Origin: Nocardioides dongkuii
GTDB lineage: Bacteria; Actinomycetota; Actinomycetes; Propionibacteriales; Nocardioidaceae
Reading direction: 5' to 3'
DNA length: 64,000 nucleotides
Assembly (NCBI RefSeq): GCF_014127485.1
Contig: NZ_CP059903.1
Location: 2,728,001 to 2,792,000, forward strand
Both the position numbers and the translations under genes were made by a program. Positions 1 to 10,737 of this stretch are shown here, piece after piece; positions within the stretch are counted from its first letter, which is position 1, and each line of letters begins with the position of its first letter. The notes beneath the pieces are model-generated. The model was not told the DNA's origin, made no database searches, and saw only the letters and a program-made list of their open reading frames with translations.

Positions 1-9
1 ACGCAACTC

Positions 10-2037
<2,028 letters not shown>

Positions 2038-2383
2038 GTGAGGTCCTTCCCACGTAAAGTGCCGTGCGCCCGGCGGGCGACACGGCTGCTGGTCGGACCC
2101 TCCCGCCGCCGTGCTCGAGGCACGCGGGGGTGTGCTGCGGTGTCCCGCACGGTGAAGGAGAGGGTGGGCACCCGGGGAACGTCCAGGAGGAGGTCCGGTG
2201 AGGTACCACGCCGAGCTGAGCGGCGCGGCGTCAATGTACCACCAGCTCCCCACCCGGCTGCGGACGACGGGCGGATGGCATTGTCCGCTGTCACGCGGTG
2301 TTCGCAGCTGTACCGCGGTGCTGCAGCACCGCACCACAGTGGTGGACACCGCGTGACAGCCGGTGGAGCGCGGCGGCGGCCGG
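2038..2383 (-). promoter_or_regulatory. rho leader and thrB-rho intergenic region
   Basis: A 346-bp stretch without a convincing gene between the repaired thrB stop and the rho GTG. Long leaders are common for rho because Rho regulates its own transcript; that is family knowledge, not shown here. The end next to thrB holds a strong nested inverted repeat, listed separately. No clear sigma-70 hexamer pair was seen. Confidence 0.5.
2287..2360. repeat. Nested inverted repeats (cloverleaf-like) between thrB and rho
   Basis: The outer arms GCTGTCACGCGGTGT (2287-2301) and ACACCGCGTGACAGC (2346-2360) are perfect complements. Between them lie an 18-bp perfect palindrome (2315-2332) and a 13-bp palindrome around CACCACAGTGGTG (2332-2344). 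As RNA this can form a closing stem with two inner hairpins. It sits 24 bp downstream of the thrB stop, so it may end the thr operon or act in the rho leader. No U-tract is present. Confidence 0.7.
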
Positions 2384-3309
2384 TCAGCCGAGGACGACGG
2401 CGCCGCGCGGGTCGAGCCCGAGGCGGTGCACGGCCCAGCCCTCGGGGCAGCGTCCGACCAGCCGCTCGACACCGGTCACGTCGGTGCCGTCGACGAGCAC
2501 CAGGACGGTGGGTCCGGCGCCGGAGAGACGACCGCGGCGTGCCCCTCGGCCCGCAGCTGCGCCACCAGGTCGAGGGTGGCCGGCATGGCCGGGCGGCGGT
2601 ACGCCTGGTGCAGGAAGTCGCGGGTGGCGGCGAGCAGGTGCTCGGGCCGGCCGGCGAGCGCCGCGACCAGCAGGGCCGCCCGTCCCGCGTCGGCCGCGGC
2701 GTCGGCGTGCGGCACCTCGGCCGGCAGCAGCCCGCGGGCGACCTCGGTCGAGACCGGGTCGGGCGGCACGAACGCGACCGCGCCGAGCCGGGCGTCGACG
2801 GGCGAGCGGACGGCGTACCACTCCCCCGACTCGCGGCCGGAGATCACGAACCCGCCGAGCAGCGCGGGCGCGACGTTGTCGGGATGGCCCTCGAGGTCGG
2901 CGGCCAGCCGGAGCGCGGCGTCGTCGTCGAGCAGCCGGGCCCCGTCGGTCACCAGCGCACGGGCGAGCGCCACGCCCCCGACGATGGCGGCGGACGACGA
3001 GCCGAGCCCCCGGGCGTGCGGGACGACGTTCGCGCAGGTCAGGCGGAGCCCCGGCGGCTGGCCGCCGAGGACGTCGAACGCCGCGCGCAGGGCGCGGACG
3101 ACCAGGTGCTGCTCGTCGAGGGGTACGGCGTCCGCCCCGGCGCCGCGGACCTCGACGACGAGGCCGTCGGGCAGCACCTCGCCCTCGAGCTCGTCGCGCA
3201 GGTCGAGCGCGAGGCCGAGCGAGTCGAAGCCGGGACCGAGGTTGGCCGAGGTGGCCGGCACGGAGACCCGGACGGGTCCGGTGACGAAGCCGGCGAGGGG
3301 ATCGGGCAT
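2384..3309 (-). pseudogene. thrB: Homoserine kinase, frameshifted in this sequence
   Basis: GHMP-family kinase that phosphorylates homoserine, the step before threonine synthase. Translation from ATG 3309 gives a good N-terminal part with the GHMP signature (HARGLGSSSAA) and runs correctly to GHAAVVS, then leaves the family pattern and stops at 2476. The missing end, SGAGPTVLVL followed by a normal C-terminus, is found in another frame and stops at 2384. Removing one copy of the doubled TC (AG on the plus strand, near 2523-2528) restores a 307-residue protein of normal length. Either the strain has lost the intact kinase or the base calls here are wrong; an error is quite possible because the rest is well conserved. 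The start lies 8 bp after the thrC stop, so the genes are co-transcribed. Confidence 0.88.
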
Positions 3310-3317
3310 CGACGCGC

Positions 3318-4406
3318 TCAGGCGAGACCCGCGGCCTCGGCCGCGGCGGTCACGTCGGCGTCGACGACGGTGTCGACGAGCGCGCCGAACCCCTCGAGCG
3401 CGGTGACGGTGTCCTTGAGCCCGTGGCCGGTGACGGTGACGACCACCTGCTTGCCGGCGTAGGACTCCCCCGCGGCCAGCTGCTGGAGCAGCCCGGCGAT
3501 CCCCGCGGCCGACGCCGGCTCCACGAAGACGCCGTCGTGGCAGGCCAGCTCGCGCTGGGCGGAGAGGATCTGGTCGTCGCTGACCGACTCGAAGGACCCG
3601 CCGGACTCGTTGCGGGCGGCCTCGGCCAGCTTCCAGGACGCGGGGTTGCCGATCCGGATCGCCGTCGCACGGGTCTCGGGGTCGGGGAACGGCTCGCCGG
3701 TCACCAGCGGCGCCGCGCCCTCGGCCTGGAAGCCGCGCATGACCGGCCGCTTGGTGGCGACCCCGAGGTCGGCGTACTGCCCGTAGCCGAGCCAGTACGC
3801 CGAGATGTTGCCGGCGTTGCCGACCGGCAGCAGGTGGTAGTCGGGGGCGTCGCCGAGGAAGTCGACGATCTCGAACGCCGCGGTCTTCTGGCCCTCGAGC
3901 CGCACCGGGTTCACCGAGTTCACCAGCGCGACCGGGTAGTCCCAGGCCAGGCCCTTGGCGAGCATCAGGCAGTTGTCGAAGTTGCCGCGCACCATGATCA
4001 CCTGGGCGCCGTGCAGGATCGCCTGCGCCATCTTGCCGGCGGCGATCTTGCCCTCCGGCACCAGCACCAGCGGCTTGAGCCCGGCCTTCGCGGCGTACGC
4101 CGCCATCGACGCGGACGTGTTGCCGGTGGAGGCGCAGACGACCGCCTCGGCGCCGTCGTGCTTGGCGACCGAGATCGCGGCGGTCATGCCGCGGTCCTTG
4201 AACGAGCCGGTCGGGTTGTCGCCCTCGACCTTGAGCCAGACCTCGGCCCCGGTCAGCCCGGAGAGCCACTCGGAGTGGACCAGCGGGGTGCCGCCCTCGC
4301 GGAGCGTCACCGCGGCGGTGCCCGCGGGGATCTCCAGCAGGTCGCGGTACTCCTCGATCACCCCGCGCCACTGGTGGGTGCGGGTCGGCACGGCCGTGGT
4401 GCTCAT
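3318..4406 (-). CDS. thrC: Threonine synthase
   Basis: PLP enzyme that converts O-phosphohomoserine to threonine. The 362-residue product has the fold-type II pattern, with the cofactor lysine in GSFKDRG (Lys70), an N-loop [10 protein letters not shown] motif and a glycine-rich phosphate-binding stretch ([10 protein letters not shown]). The length fits the short actinobacterial ThrC form. Its ATG overlaps the hom stop by four bases (ATGA), a sign of translational coupling, and thrB follows 8 bp later. It is intact, in contrast to its partner thrB. Confidence 0.97.
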   Translation of the reverse strand: MSTTAVPTRTHQWRGVIEEYRDLLEIPAGTAAVTLREGGTPLVHSEWLSGLTGAEVWLKVEGDNPTGSFKDRGMTAAISVAKHDGAEAVVCASTGNTSASMAAYAAKAGLKPLVLVPEGKIAAGKMAQAILHGAQVIMVRGNFDNCLMLAKGLAWDYPVALVNSVNPVRLEGQKTAAFEIVDFLGDAPDYHLLPVGNAGNISAYWLGYGQYADLGVATKRPVMRGFQAEGAAPLVTGEPFPDPETRATAIRIGNPASWKLAEAARNESGGSFESVSDDQILSAQRELACHDGVFVEPASAAGIAGLLQQLAAGESYAGKQVVVTVTGHGLKDTVTALEGFGALVDTVVDADVTAAAEAAGLA

Positions 4407-5716
4407 TCGGCGTCTCCTTCGACGCGCATCACCGAGGTGACCTCGCGCACGATCTCCATGCCCCGCAGGTGGTCCACGGTGGCGCTCAGCTGGGCGTCGG
4501 TGGCCTCGTGGGAGACCACGACGAGCTGCGCGTCGAGGTCCCGGCCCTCCTGGCGGACCGTCTGGATGGACACGTCGTGCTCGGCGAAGGCCAGCGCGAC
4601 CTGGGCCAGCACGCCGGCGCGGTCCTCGACGTCGATCGCCACGTGGTAGCGGGTGCGGGTCTCCCCCATCGGCAGCACCGCGCGGTCGGCGTACGCCGAC
4701 TCCCCGGCGCCGCGGGTGCCGGCGAGGGTGTTGCGCGCGACGGTGACCAGGTCGCCGAGGACCGCGGACGCGGTGGGCGAGCCGCCGGCGCCCGGCCCGT
4801 AGAACATCAGCTGGCCCGCGGCCTCGGACTCGACGAAGACCGCGTTGTAGGCCTCGCGGACCGACGCCAGCGGGTGCGACCGCGGGATCATCGCGGGGTG
4901 CACCCGCACGGCGACCGCGTCCTCTCCCCCGGGCCCGGGGCGGAGCTCGCAGATCGCGAGCAGCTTGACCACGGCGCCCATGTCGCGTGCGGACTGCACG
5001 TCGGCGGCGGTGACCTCGGAGATGCCCTCGCGGTGCACGTCGGAGGCGGTGACCCGGGAGTGGAAGGCGAGCGAGGCGAGGATCGCGGCCTTGGCAGCGG
5101 CGTCGAAGCCCTCGACGTCGGCGGTGGGGTCCGCCTCGGCGTACCCCAGCTCCTGGGCCTCCTCCAGCGCCTCGGCGAAGCCGCTGCCGGCGGTGTCCAT
5201 CTTGTCGAGGATGAAGTTCGTGGTGCCGTTGACGATGCCGAGCACCCGGGTGACCCGGTCACCGGCCAGCGACTCGCGCAGCGGCCGCAGGATCGGGATC
5301 GCGCCGGCGACGGCGGCCTCGTAGTAGAGGTCGCGGCCGTGCTTCTCCGCGGCCTCGAACAGCGTCGGGCCGTCCTCGGCCAGCAGCGCCTTGTTGGCGG
5401 TCACGACGCTCGCACCGTGCTCGAGCGCGGACAGGATCAGCGACCGCGCCGGCTCGATGCCGCCGATCACCTCGACGACCAGGTCCACGTCGTCGCGGGC
5501 GACGAGCGCCTCGGCGTCGGTGGTCAGCAGCCCGTCGGGCACCTCGACCTCACGCGTCGCGTCCAGTCGTCGTACGGCGACGCCGACGAGCTCGACCGGC
5601 GCGCCCACGCGCGCCGTCAGGTCCCCGGCCTGCTCCTGGAGCAGCCGCACCACCTGCGAGCCCACCGAGCCGCAGCCCAGCACCGCCACCTTGAGCGGCT
5701 TCGCGCCCTCCATCAA
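4403..5716 (-). CDS. hom: Homoserine dehydrogenase
   Basis: Reduces aspartate semialdehyde to homoserine, the branch point toward threonine and methionine. The 437-residue protein begins with an NAD(P)-binding Rossmann motif (LGCGSVGS, about 12-19), continues through the catalytic domain with NKALLAED and [11 protein letters not shown], and ends in an ACT domain (about 355-430) of the kind that lets threonine inhibit the enzyme. The start overlaps the lysA stop by four bases. Two Met codons stand side by side at the start, so the exact first residue is uncertain by one codon. Confidence 0.97.
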   Translation of the reverse strand: MMEGAKPLKVAVLGCGSVGSQVVRLLQEQAGDLTARVGAPVELVGVAVRRLDATREVEVPDGLLTTDAEALVARDDVDLVVEVIGGIEPARSLILSALEHGASVVTANKALLAEDGPTLFEAAEKHGRDLYYEAAVAGAIPILRPLRESLAGDRVTRVLGIVNGTTNFILDKMDTAGSGFAEALEEAQELGYAEADPTADVEGFDAAAKAAILASLAFHSRVTASDVHREGISEVTAADVQSARDMGAVVKLLAICELRPGPGGEDAVAVRVHPAMIPRSHPLASVREAYNAVFVESEAAGQLMFYGPGAGGSPTASAVLGDLVTVARNTLAGTRGAGESAYADRAVLPMGETRTRYHVAIDVEDRAGVLAQVALAFAEHDVSIQTVRQEGRDLDAQLVVVSHEATDAQLSATVDHLRGMEIVREVTSVMRVEGDAE

Positions 5717-7110
5717 GAATCACCCATGTCCGTCGCGAGCAGGTCGTCCTCAGTCTCGCGGCGCACGAGGACGCGCGCCACGCCGTCCCGCACCGCGATC
5801 ACCGGCGGCCGCAGTGCGTGGTTGTAGTTGGAGGCCATCGAGCGGCAGTACGCGCCGGTGCCGGGGACCGCGACCAGGTCGCCGGGGGCGACGTCGCCGG
5901 GCAGGAACTCGTCCTTGACCACGATGTCCCCGGCCTCGCAGTGCTTGCCGACCACCCGCGACAGCACCGGCGGCGCCGCGGAGGAGCGGGAGGCGAGCGT
6001 GCAGGAGTAGTCGGCGTCGTACAGGGCGGTGCGGATGTTGTCGCTCATCCCGCCGTCGACGGAGACGTAGGTACGCACCGCGCCCCCGTCGAGGCGGACC
6101 GGCTTGACCGTGCCGACGGTGTAGACCGTGCACATGGCGGGGCCGACGATGGCGCGGCCCGGCTCGATCGACAGGCGCGGCTCGGGGACGCCGAGCGCGC
6201 GGCACTCGTGCTCGACGATCTTGGTCATCTCGGTGGCCAGCTGCGCGGGGTCGGCGGGGTCGTCCTGGGTCGTGTAGGCGATGCCGAAGCCGCCGCCGAG
6301 GTCCATCTCGGGCATCGTCACGCCGAGCTCCTCGGAGACCCGCGCGTGCAGGGCGAGCACCCGCCGGGCCGCGACCTCGAAGCCGGAGGAGTCGAAGATC
6401 TGGCTGCCGATGTGGGAGTGCAGCCCGAGCAGGTCGATGCCCGGGGCCGCCTCCGCGCGGCGTACCGCCTCGAAGGCGTCGCCGGAGGTGATCGAGAAGC
6501 CGAACTTCTGGTCCTCGTGGGCGGTCGCGATGTACTCGTGGGTGTGCGCCTCCACGCCGGCGGTGACCCGGATCATCACGCGGGCGCGCAGCCCCGTCTC
6601 CGCGGTGATCATCTCGATCCGCTCGAGCTCCTGGAGCGAGTCGACGACGATCCGCCCGACGCCCACCGCGATCGCGCGGCGCAGCTCGGCGACCGACTTG
6701 TTGTTGCCGTGGTGGCCGATCCGGGCCGGGTCGAAGCCGGCCCGCAGCGCCACGCTGAGCTCGCCGTTCGAGCAGATGTCGAGGCTGAGCCCCTCCTCCT
6801 GCACCCACCGCGCGACGGCGGTGCACAGGAACGCCTTGCCGGCGTAGAAGACCTCGTAGGCCGAGAACGCGTCGCGGAAGGCGCGGGCCCGGGCCCGGAA
6901 GTCCGCCTCGTCGAGCACGTACGCCGGGGTGTTGTGCTCGGCGACCACGTCGGCCACCGCCGCCCCGCCGACGTGCAGCACGCCGTCGACCTTGTGCGCG
7001 GTCGAGGACCACAGGTGCGCCACGAGGGCGTCGGGGTCCTCCGGCTCGCGCAGCCACGACGGCCCCCGGAGGGCGCCGGGCGCGTGCGCCCAGCCGGCTT
7101 CGTGGGTCAT
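5713..7110 (-). CDS. lysA: Diaminopimelate decarboxylase
   Basis: PLP enzyme for the last step of lysine synthesis, meso-diaminopimelate to lysine. The 465-residue protein has the fold-type III pattern: cofactor lysine in FYAGKAF (Lys92), HGNNKS, the glycine-rich GGGFGIAY loop and the C-terminal CEAGD motif with the catalytic cysteine. The gene sits 7 bp after argS and overlaps hom by four bases, an arrangement common in actinobacteria that ties lysine and threonine synthesis to one transcript. Confidence 0.97.
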   Translation of the reverse strand: MTHEAGWAHAPGALRGPSWLREPEDPDALVAHLWSSTAHKVDGVLHVGGAAVADVVAEHNTPAYVLDEADFRARARAFRDAFSAYEVFYAGKAFLCTAVARWVQEEGLSLDICSNGELSVALRAGFDPARIGHHGNNKSVAELRRAIAVGVGRIVVDSLQELERIEMITAETGLRARVMIRVTAGVEAHTHEYIATAHEDQKFGFSITSGDAFEAVRRAEAAPGIDLLGLHSHIGSQIFDSSGFEVAARRVLALHARVSEELGVTMPEMDLGGGFGIAYTTQDDPADPAQLATEMTKIVEHECRALGVPEPRLSIEPGRAIVGPAMCTVYTVGTVKPVRLDGGAVRTYVSVDGGMSDNIRTALYDADYSCTLASRSSAAPPVLSRVVGKHCEAGDIVVKDEFLPGDVAPGDLVAVPGTGAYCRSMASNYNHALRPPVIAVRDGVARVLVRRETEDDLLATDMGDS

Positions 7111-7117
7111 CGGCCGG

Positions 7118-8773
7118 TCACATCCGCTCGGGCGCGGAGACCCCGAGCAGCCCCAGACCGTTGGCGAGGACCGTGCGCGTCGCCTGCACGAGCAGCAGCC
7201 GGGCCCGGTGCAGGTCGGTGGTCTCCTCGTCGCCCATCGGCAGCACCCGGCAGACGTCGTAGAAGCGGTGGTAGGTGCCGGCCAGCTCCTCGAGGTAGCG
7301 CGCCACCCGGTGCGGCTCGCGCAGCTCGGCCGCGCTGGCGACGACGCGCGGGAACTCCGCGAGGGCCCGCAGCAGCAGCCCCTCCTTCTCGTGCGTGAGC
7401 AGCTCGGGGTGCGACGCGGCCTCGACGCCCAGGTCGGTGGCGTTGCGCAGCAGGCTCGCGACCCGCGCGTGGGCGTACTGGACGGTGAAGACCGGGTTGT
7501 CGTTGGACTGCCGGGTGATCTCGGCGACGTCGAGCACCAGCGGGGAGTCCGCGGGGTAGCGCGCCAGCGAGTAGCGCAGCGCGTCGACGCCGATCTCGTC
7601 GGACAGCTCCTCGAGGGTCACCATCGTCCCGGCCCGCTTGGAGAGCCGGAGCTCCTCGCCGTCGCGCAGGATCTTGACCAGCTGCCCGATCAGGACCTCG
7701 AGCGTCTGGTCCGGGTCGTCGCCGACGCACGCCGCCATCGCCCGCAGCCGCCCGACGTACCCGTGGTGGTCGGCGCCGAGCATGTAGATGCAGCGGTCGA
7801 AGCCGCGCTCGCGCTTGTTCAGGTAGTACGCCGTGTCGGAGGCGAAGTAGGTCAGCTCGCCGTCGGACTTGATCAGCACCCGGTCCTTGTCGTCGCCGAA
7901 GTCGGTGGTGCGCATCCACAGCGCGCCGCCCTCCTCGTAGACGTGGCCGAGCTCCTTGAGGTGCGCGAGCGTCTCCGGGACCGAGCCGGACTCGTGCAGC
8001 GACAGCTCCGAGAACCACACGTCGAAGTGGGTGTTGAAGGCCTCGAGCTGCTCGCGCTGCTCGGCGAGCTGCAGCTCGTAGCCCTTCGCCCGCACCGCCG
8101 CCAGCCGCTCCTCGGCGGGGAGCGCGAAGATCCCGGGGCTGGCCGCCTCGACCGCCTTGGCCAGGTCGGCGATGTAGGCGCCGGCGTACCCGCCCTCGGG
8201 CGTCGGGTCCCCGAGGCCGGCCGCGATGATCGACTCGGCGAAGTGGTTCATCTGCACGCCGCGGTCGTTGATGTAGAACTCCCGGGCGACCTCGGCGCCG
8301 GCGGCCGCGAGCACCCGGGCGACCGCGTCGCCGAGCACCGCCCAGCGGGTGTGGCCGAGGTGGAGCGGGCCGGTCGGGTTGGCAGAGATGAACTCGACGT
8401 TGATCCGCTGGCCGGCCAGCGTCCGGGTGTGGCCGTAGGAGTCCCCCGCCGCGACGATGTCGGCCGCGACCAGGCCCTGGGCGCCCGCCTCGACGCTGAT
8501 GTTGAGGAAGCCGGGGCCCGCGACCTCGACGCCGGCGATCCCGTCGGCGGCGCGCAGCTGCTCGGCGAGCAGCTCGCCGAGCGCCCGCGGGTTGGTGCCG
8601 GCCTTCTTCGCCAGCTGGAGGGCCACGTTGGTGGCGTAGTCGCCGTGGCCCTTCTGCCGCGGTCGCTCCACCGTGACCTCCGCGGGGACGCCGTCGGGCA
8701 GGGCGAGGACGCCCTGCTCGACGAGGGCCGTGAGGCCGTCGACGATGGTCGTGGAGAGCTGCGCGGGAGTCAC
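7118..8773 (-). CDS. argS: Arginyl-tRNA synthetase
   Basis: Class I synthetase that charges tRNA-Arg. The 551-residue protein shows the HIGH-type signature as HLGH (138-141) in [12 protein letters not shown], an N-terminal Arg-tRNA-synthetase additional domain and a C-terminal DALR anticodon domain. Instead of KMSKS it has RLSKRAG, as many ArgRS enzymes do. It heads the minus-strand block that continues into lysA. The start is 80 bp from a divergently oriented tRNA-Arg gene, one of its own substrates. Confidence 0.97.
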   Translation of the reverse strand: MTPAQLSTTIVDGLTALVEQGVLALPDGVPAEVTVERPRQKGHGDYATNVALQLAKKAGTNPRALGELLAEQLRAADGIAGVEVAGPGFLNISVEAGAQGLVAADIVAAGDSYGHTRTLAGQRINVEFISANPTGPLHLGHTRWAVLGDAVARVLAAAGAEVAREFYINDRGVQMNHFAESIIAAGLGDPTPEGGYAGAYIADLAKAVEAASPGIFALPAEERLAAVRAKGYELQLAEQREQLEAFNTHFDVWFSELSLHESGSVPETLAHLKELGHVYEEGGALWMRTTDFGDDKDRVLIKSDGELTYFASDTAYYLNKRERGFDRCIYMLGADHHGYVGRLRAMAACVGDDPDQTLEVLIGQLVKILRDGEELRLSKRAGTMVTLEELSDEIGVDALRYSLARYPADSPLVLDVAEITRQSNDNPVFTVQYAHARVASLLRNATDLGVEAASHPELLTHEKEGLLLRALAEFPRVVASAAELREPHRVARYLEELAGTYHRFYDVCRVLPMGDEETTDLHRARLLLVQATRTVLANGLGLLGVSAPERM

Positions 8774-8853
8774 CCCACCAGCGTATCGGCGGGGACCGGT
8801 TTCCCTCGCACGGACCAGGGCAGGTACGGTTCGACCGCGCTCACTGAGCGCTT

Positions 8854-8926
8854 GCCTCCGTAGCTCAGGGGATAGAGCACTGGTTTCCGGTACCAGGTGT
8901 CGCAGGTTCGAATCCTGCCGGAGGCA
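8854..8926 (+). tRNA. tRNA-Arg (anticodon CCG)
   Basis: A full cloverleaf can be drawn: a 7-bp acceptor stem (GCCTCCG with CGGAGGC), a D arm with GCTC/GAGC, a 5-bp anticodon stem CTGGT/ACCAG enclosing the loop TTCCGGT, and a T arm GCAGG-TTCGAAT-CCTGC. The anticodon is CCG, which reads the arginine codon CGG. The discriminator base is A and no 3' CCA is encoded, as is usual in actinobacteria. Confidence 0.97.
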
Positions 8927-8987
8927 CTCCTAGATCACCGGCCGATCCACCGGTCCGGACCCACGTCACGTGGGTCCGGAGACCGCC

Positions 8988-9920
8988 TCAGCAGCGCTCG
9001 ATCGTCGCGTCCCGGCGCGCCAGGTCGCCGTACCGCCGCGCGGTGGTCACGTTCGGCAGCACCACGCTCGCGCCGCCCACGTTGCCGATGCTCCCCGGGA
9101 GCACGCAGCCGGTGATCCTGCCCGGGTCCACCTGGGCGACGGCCTGGGCCAGCCGGAACAGCTCGGCCGGCGGCAGGTCGGTGTAGAGGTGCTCCATCAC
9201 GCTCAGCACGCCGCGCTCGATGAAGCCGCTCTCGTCGGCGCGCCCCCGCACCTTCGCGTGGATGCCGCGCAGCACGATCTGCTGGTTGGCGGAGCGGTCG
9301 AAGTCGCCGCCCGCCAGGGTCTTGCGGATCCGGGCGAAGGCCATCGCGTCGTAGCCGTTGAGGTGGATCCGGCCCGCGCGGAACCCGTCGTCCTTGAGGT
9401 TCACGTCGGAGAACGGCCGCGGGTTGCGGACCTCGATGCCGCCGATGTCGTCGACCAGGTCCTCGAAGAACGGGAAGCGGGTCACGAACACGTAGTCCGG
9501 CGTGATCCCCACCAGGTCCCCGACGGTCTCGCCGAGCAGCTGCGGGCCGCCGTACGTGAGCGCGGCGTTGACCCGGCTGGAGCCGTGGCCCGGGATCGGG
9601 ACCCAGGAGTCCCGCGGGATGCCGATCGTCGTCGCGGCCCCCGTGCGGGTGTCCATGCCGACCAGCTGGAGGGCGTCGCCGCGGGTGCGGTTCATCTGCT
9701 CCCCCGGGCGTGCGTCGGAGCCGACGGCCAGGATCCACACCACGTCGGGGTCGACGTCGACCCCGGCCGCGCGGTCGACCTTGACCAGCGAGACCTGCTC
9801 GGAGTGCGGCGCCGAGTCGGGCACGACCAGGGCCGCCACCCCCAGCACGCAGGCCAGCGCCACCGTGCGCAGGGCCCGGCGGACCCGCTGACGTCCCAGG
9901 TAGGTCGTCGTGCCGCTCAT
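8988..9920 (-). CDS. LytR-CpsA-Psr (LCP) family cell-wall ligase
   Basis: LCP enzymes attach secondary polymers such as teichoic acids or arabinogalactan to peptidoglycan on the outer face of the membrane. The 310-residue protein has one N-terminal membrane segment (about 18-38), then the LCP core with conserved acidic and arginine patches (GSDARPGEQMNRTRGDALQLV, IGIPRDSWVPIPG, GYDAMAFARIRKT). The start at 9920 overlaps the stop of the upstream lipoprotein gene by four bases (ATGA). It has no extra C-terminal LytR domain, so it is a compact LCP protein. The polymer it handles cannot be told. Confidence 0.92.
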   Translation of the reverse strand: MSGTTTYLGRQRVRRALRTVALACVLGVAALVVPDSAPHSEQVSLVKVDRAAGVDVDPDVVWILAVGSDARPGEQMNRTRGDALQLVGMDTRTGAATTIGIPRDSWVPIPGHGSSRVNAALTYGGPQLLGETVGDLVGITPDYVFVTRFPFFEDLVDDIGGIEVRNPRPFSDVNLKDDGFRAGRIHLNGYDAMAFARIRKTLAGGDFDRSANQQIVLRGIHAKVRGRADESGFIERGVLSVMEHLYTDLPPAELFRLAQAVAQVDPGRITGCVLPGSIGNVGGASVVLPNVTTARRYGDLARRDATIERC

Positions 9921-10561
9921 CGGGTGCTCCCCCTCGTGTCGTTCTTGCCGTTGGTGGCGCCCCGGGGACCGACGGTGCCCGCGGAGAGGTCGTAGCCGAA
10001 GACCCGCCAGCCGTCCTCGCCCCGGGTCAGGAACAGCCGGCCGCGCACCGACTCCCGGCGCTCGACCTCGCCGGTGGTGCGGAAGGCCAGGTGCACGCGG
10101 GCGGTGACCCCGACGGCCCGGCCGGCGACGGCCAGCACGTCGAGCCGGAGCCGGCGGCGCGTGGCGGTCACCGAGTCGACCCGCTCGCCGATGTCGGCGT
10201 TGCTCATCAGGTCGAGGTCGGCGCGCGCGTCCCGGCGCGCGCCGCGGGTGAACCCGCGGAACGCGTCGTCGAAGTCCGAGCGCGGCCAGGTGCCCCCGAC
10301 GTACGCCGCGTCGATCCAGGGGTCGAGGACCTTCGTGACCTGGTCGCGGACCTGCTTCTTCCGCGGTCCGGGGAGCCTGCTGCCGCTGACCCGCCCGATC
10401 GTCGCGGTGGTCTCGACGCCGGCGGCCGCGGCCGGGGGGCTCGCGGGGGCGCCGGGCTCCTCGTCGTCGTCCCCGTCGTCGCCGCTGCAGGCGCTCGCCA
10501 CGAGCGCCAGGACGAGGGCTGCCGCAGCGCTCGCACGGCTCCACCGTCGGGTCGTCGTCAT
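9917..10561 (-). CDS. Secreted lipoprotein of unknown function
   Basis: A 214-residue lipoprotein. The signal peptide has a twin basic start, a hydrophobic core and a lipobox ending SAC, so Cys25 should be lipidated and the protein tethered outside the membrane. After the cysteine comes an acidic G/D/E-rich linker, then a folded region of about 150 residues that I do not recognise by motif. It overlaps the LCP gene by four bases, which points to a shared role in envelope assembly. The ATG at 10561 was preferred to upstream starts because it begins directly at the signal peptide. Confidence 0.8.
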   Translation of the reverse strand: MTTTRRWSRASAAAALVLALVASACSGDDGDDDEEPGAPASPPAAAAGVETTATIGRVSGSRLPGPRKKQVRDQVTKVLDPWIDAAYVGGTWPRSDFDDAFRGFTRGARRDARADLDLMSNADIGERVDSVTATRRRLRLDVLAVAGRAVGVTARVHLAFRTTGEVERRESVRGRLFLTRGEDGWRVFGYDLSAGTVGPRGATNGKNDTRGSTR

Positions 10562-10737
10562 GGTGCGGGGCTCCTCGGGTCGTCGGTACGATGGGCAGCG
10601 GCGCGGCGTCGTGACGTACAACGCACGACAGCCTGTCCGACTGGCGCCCCGGACCCCTGCAATTGCTGGCGTGGGGGACTAGCCTGGGGCACCGGAAACC
10701 CATCCACGCGCGCTCATCGGAAGAGGCGAAGCAAGTC

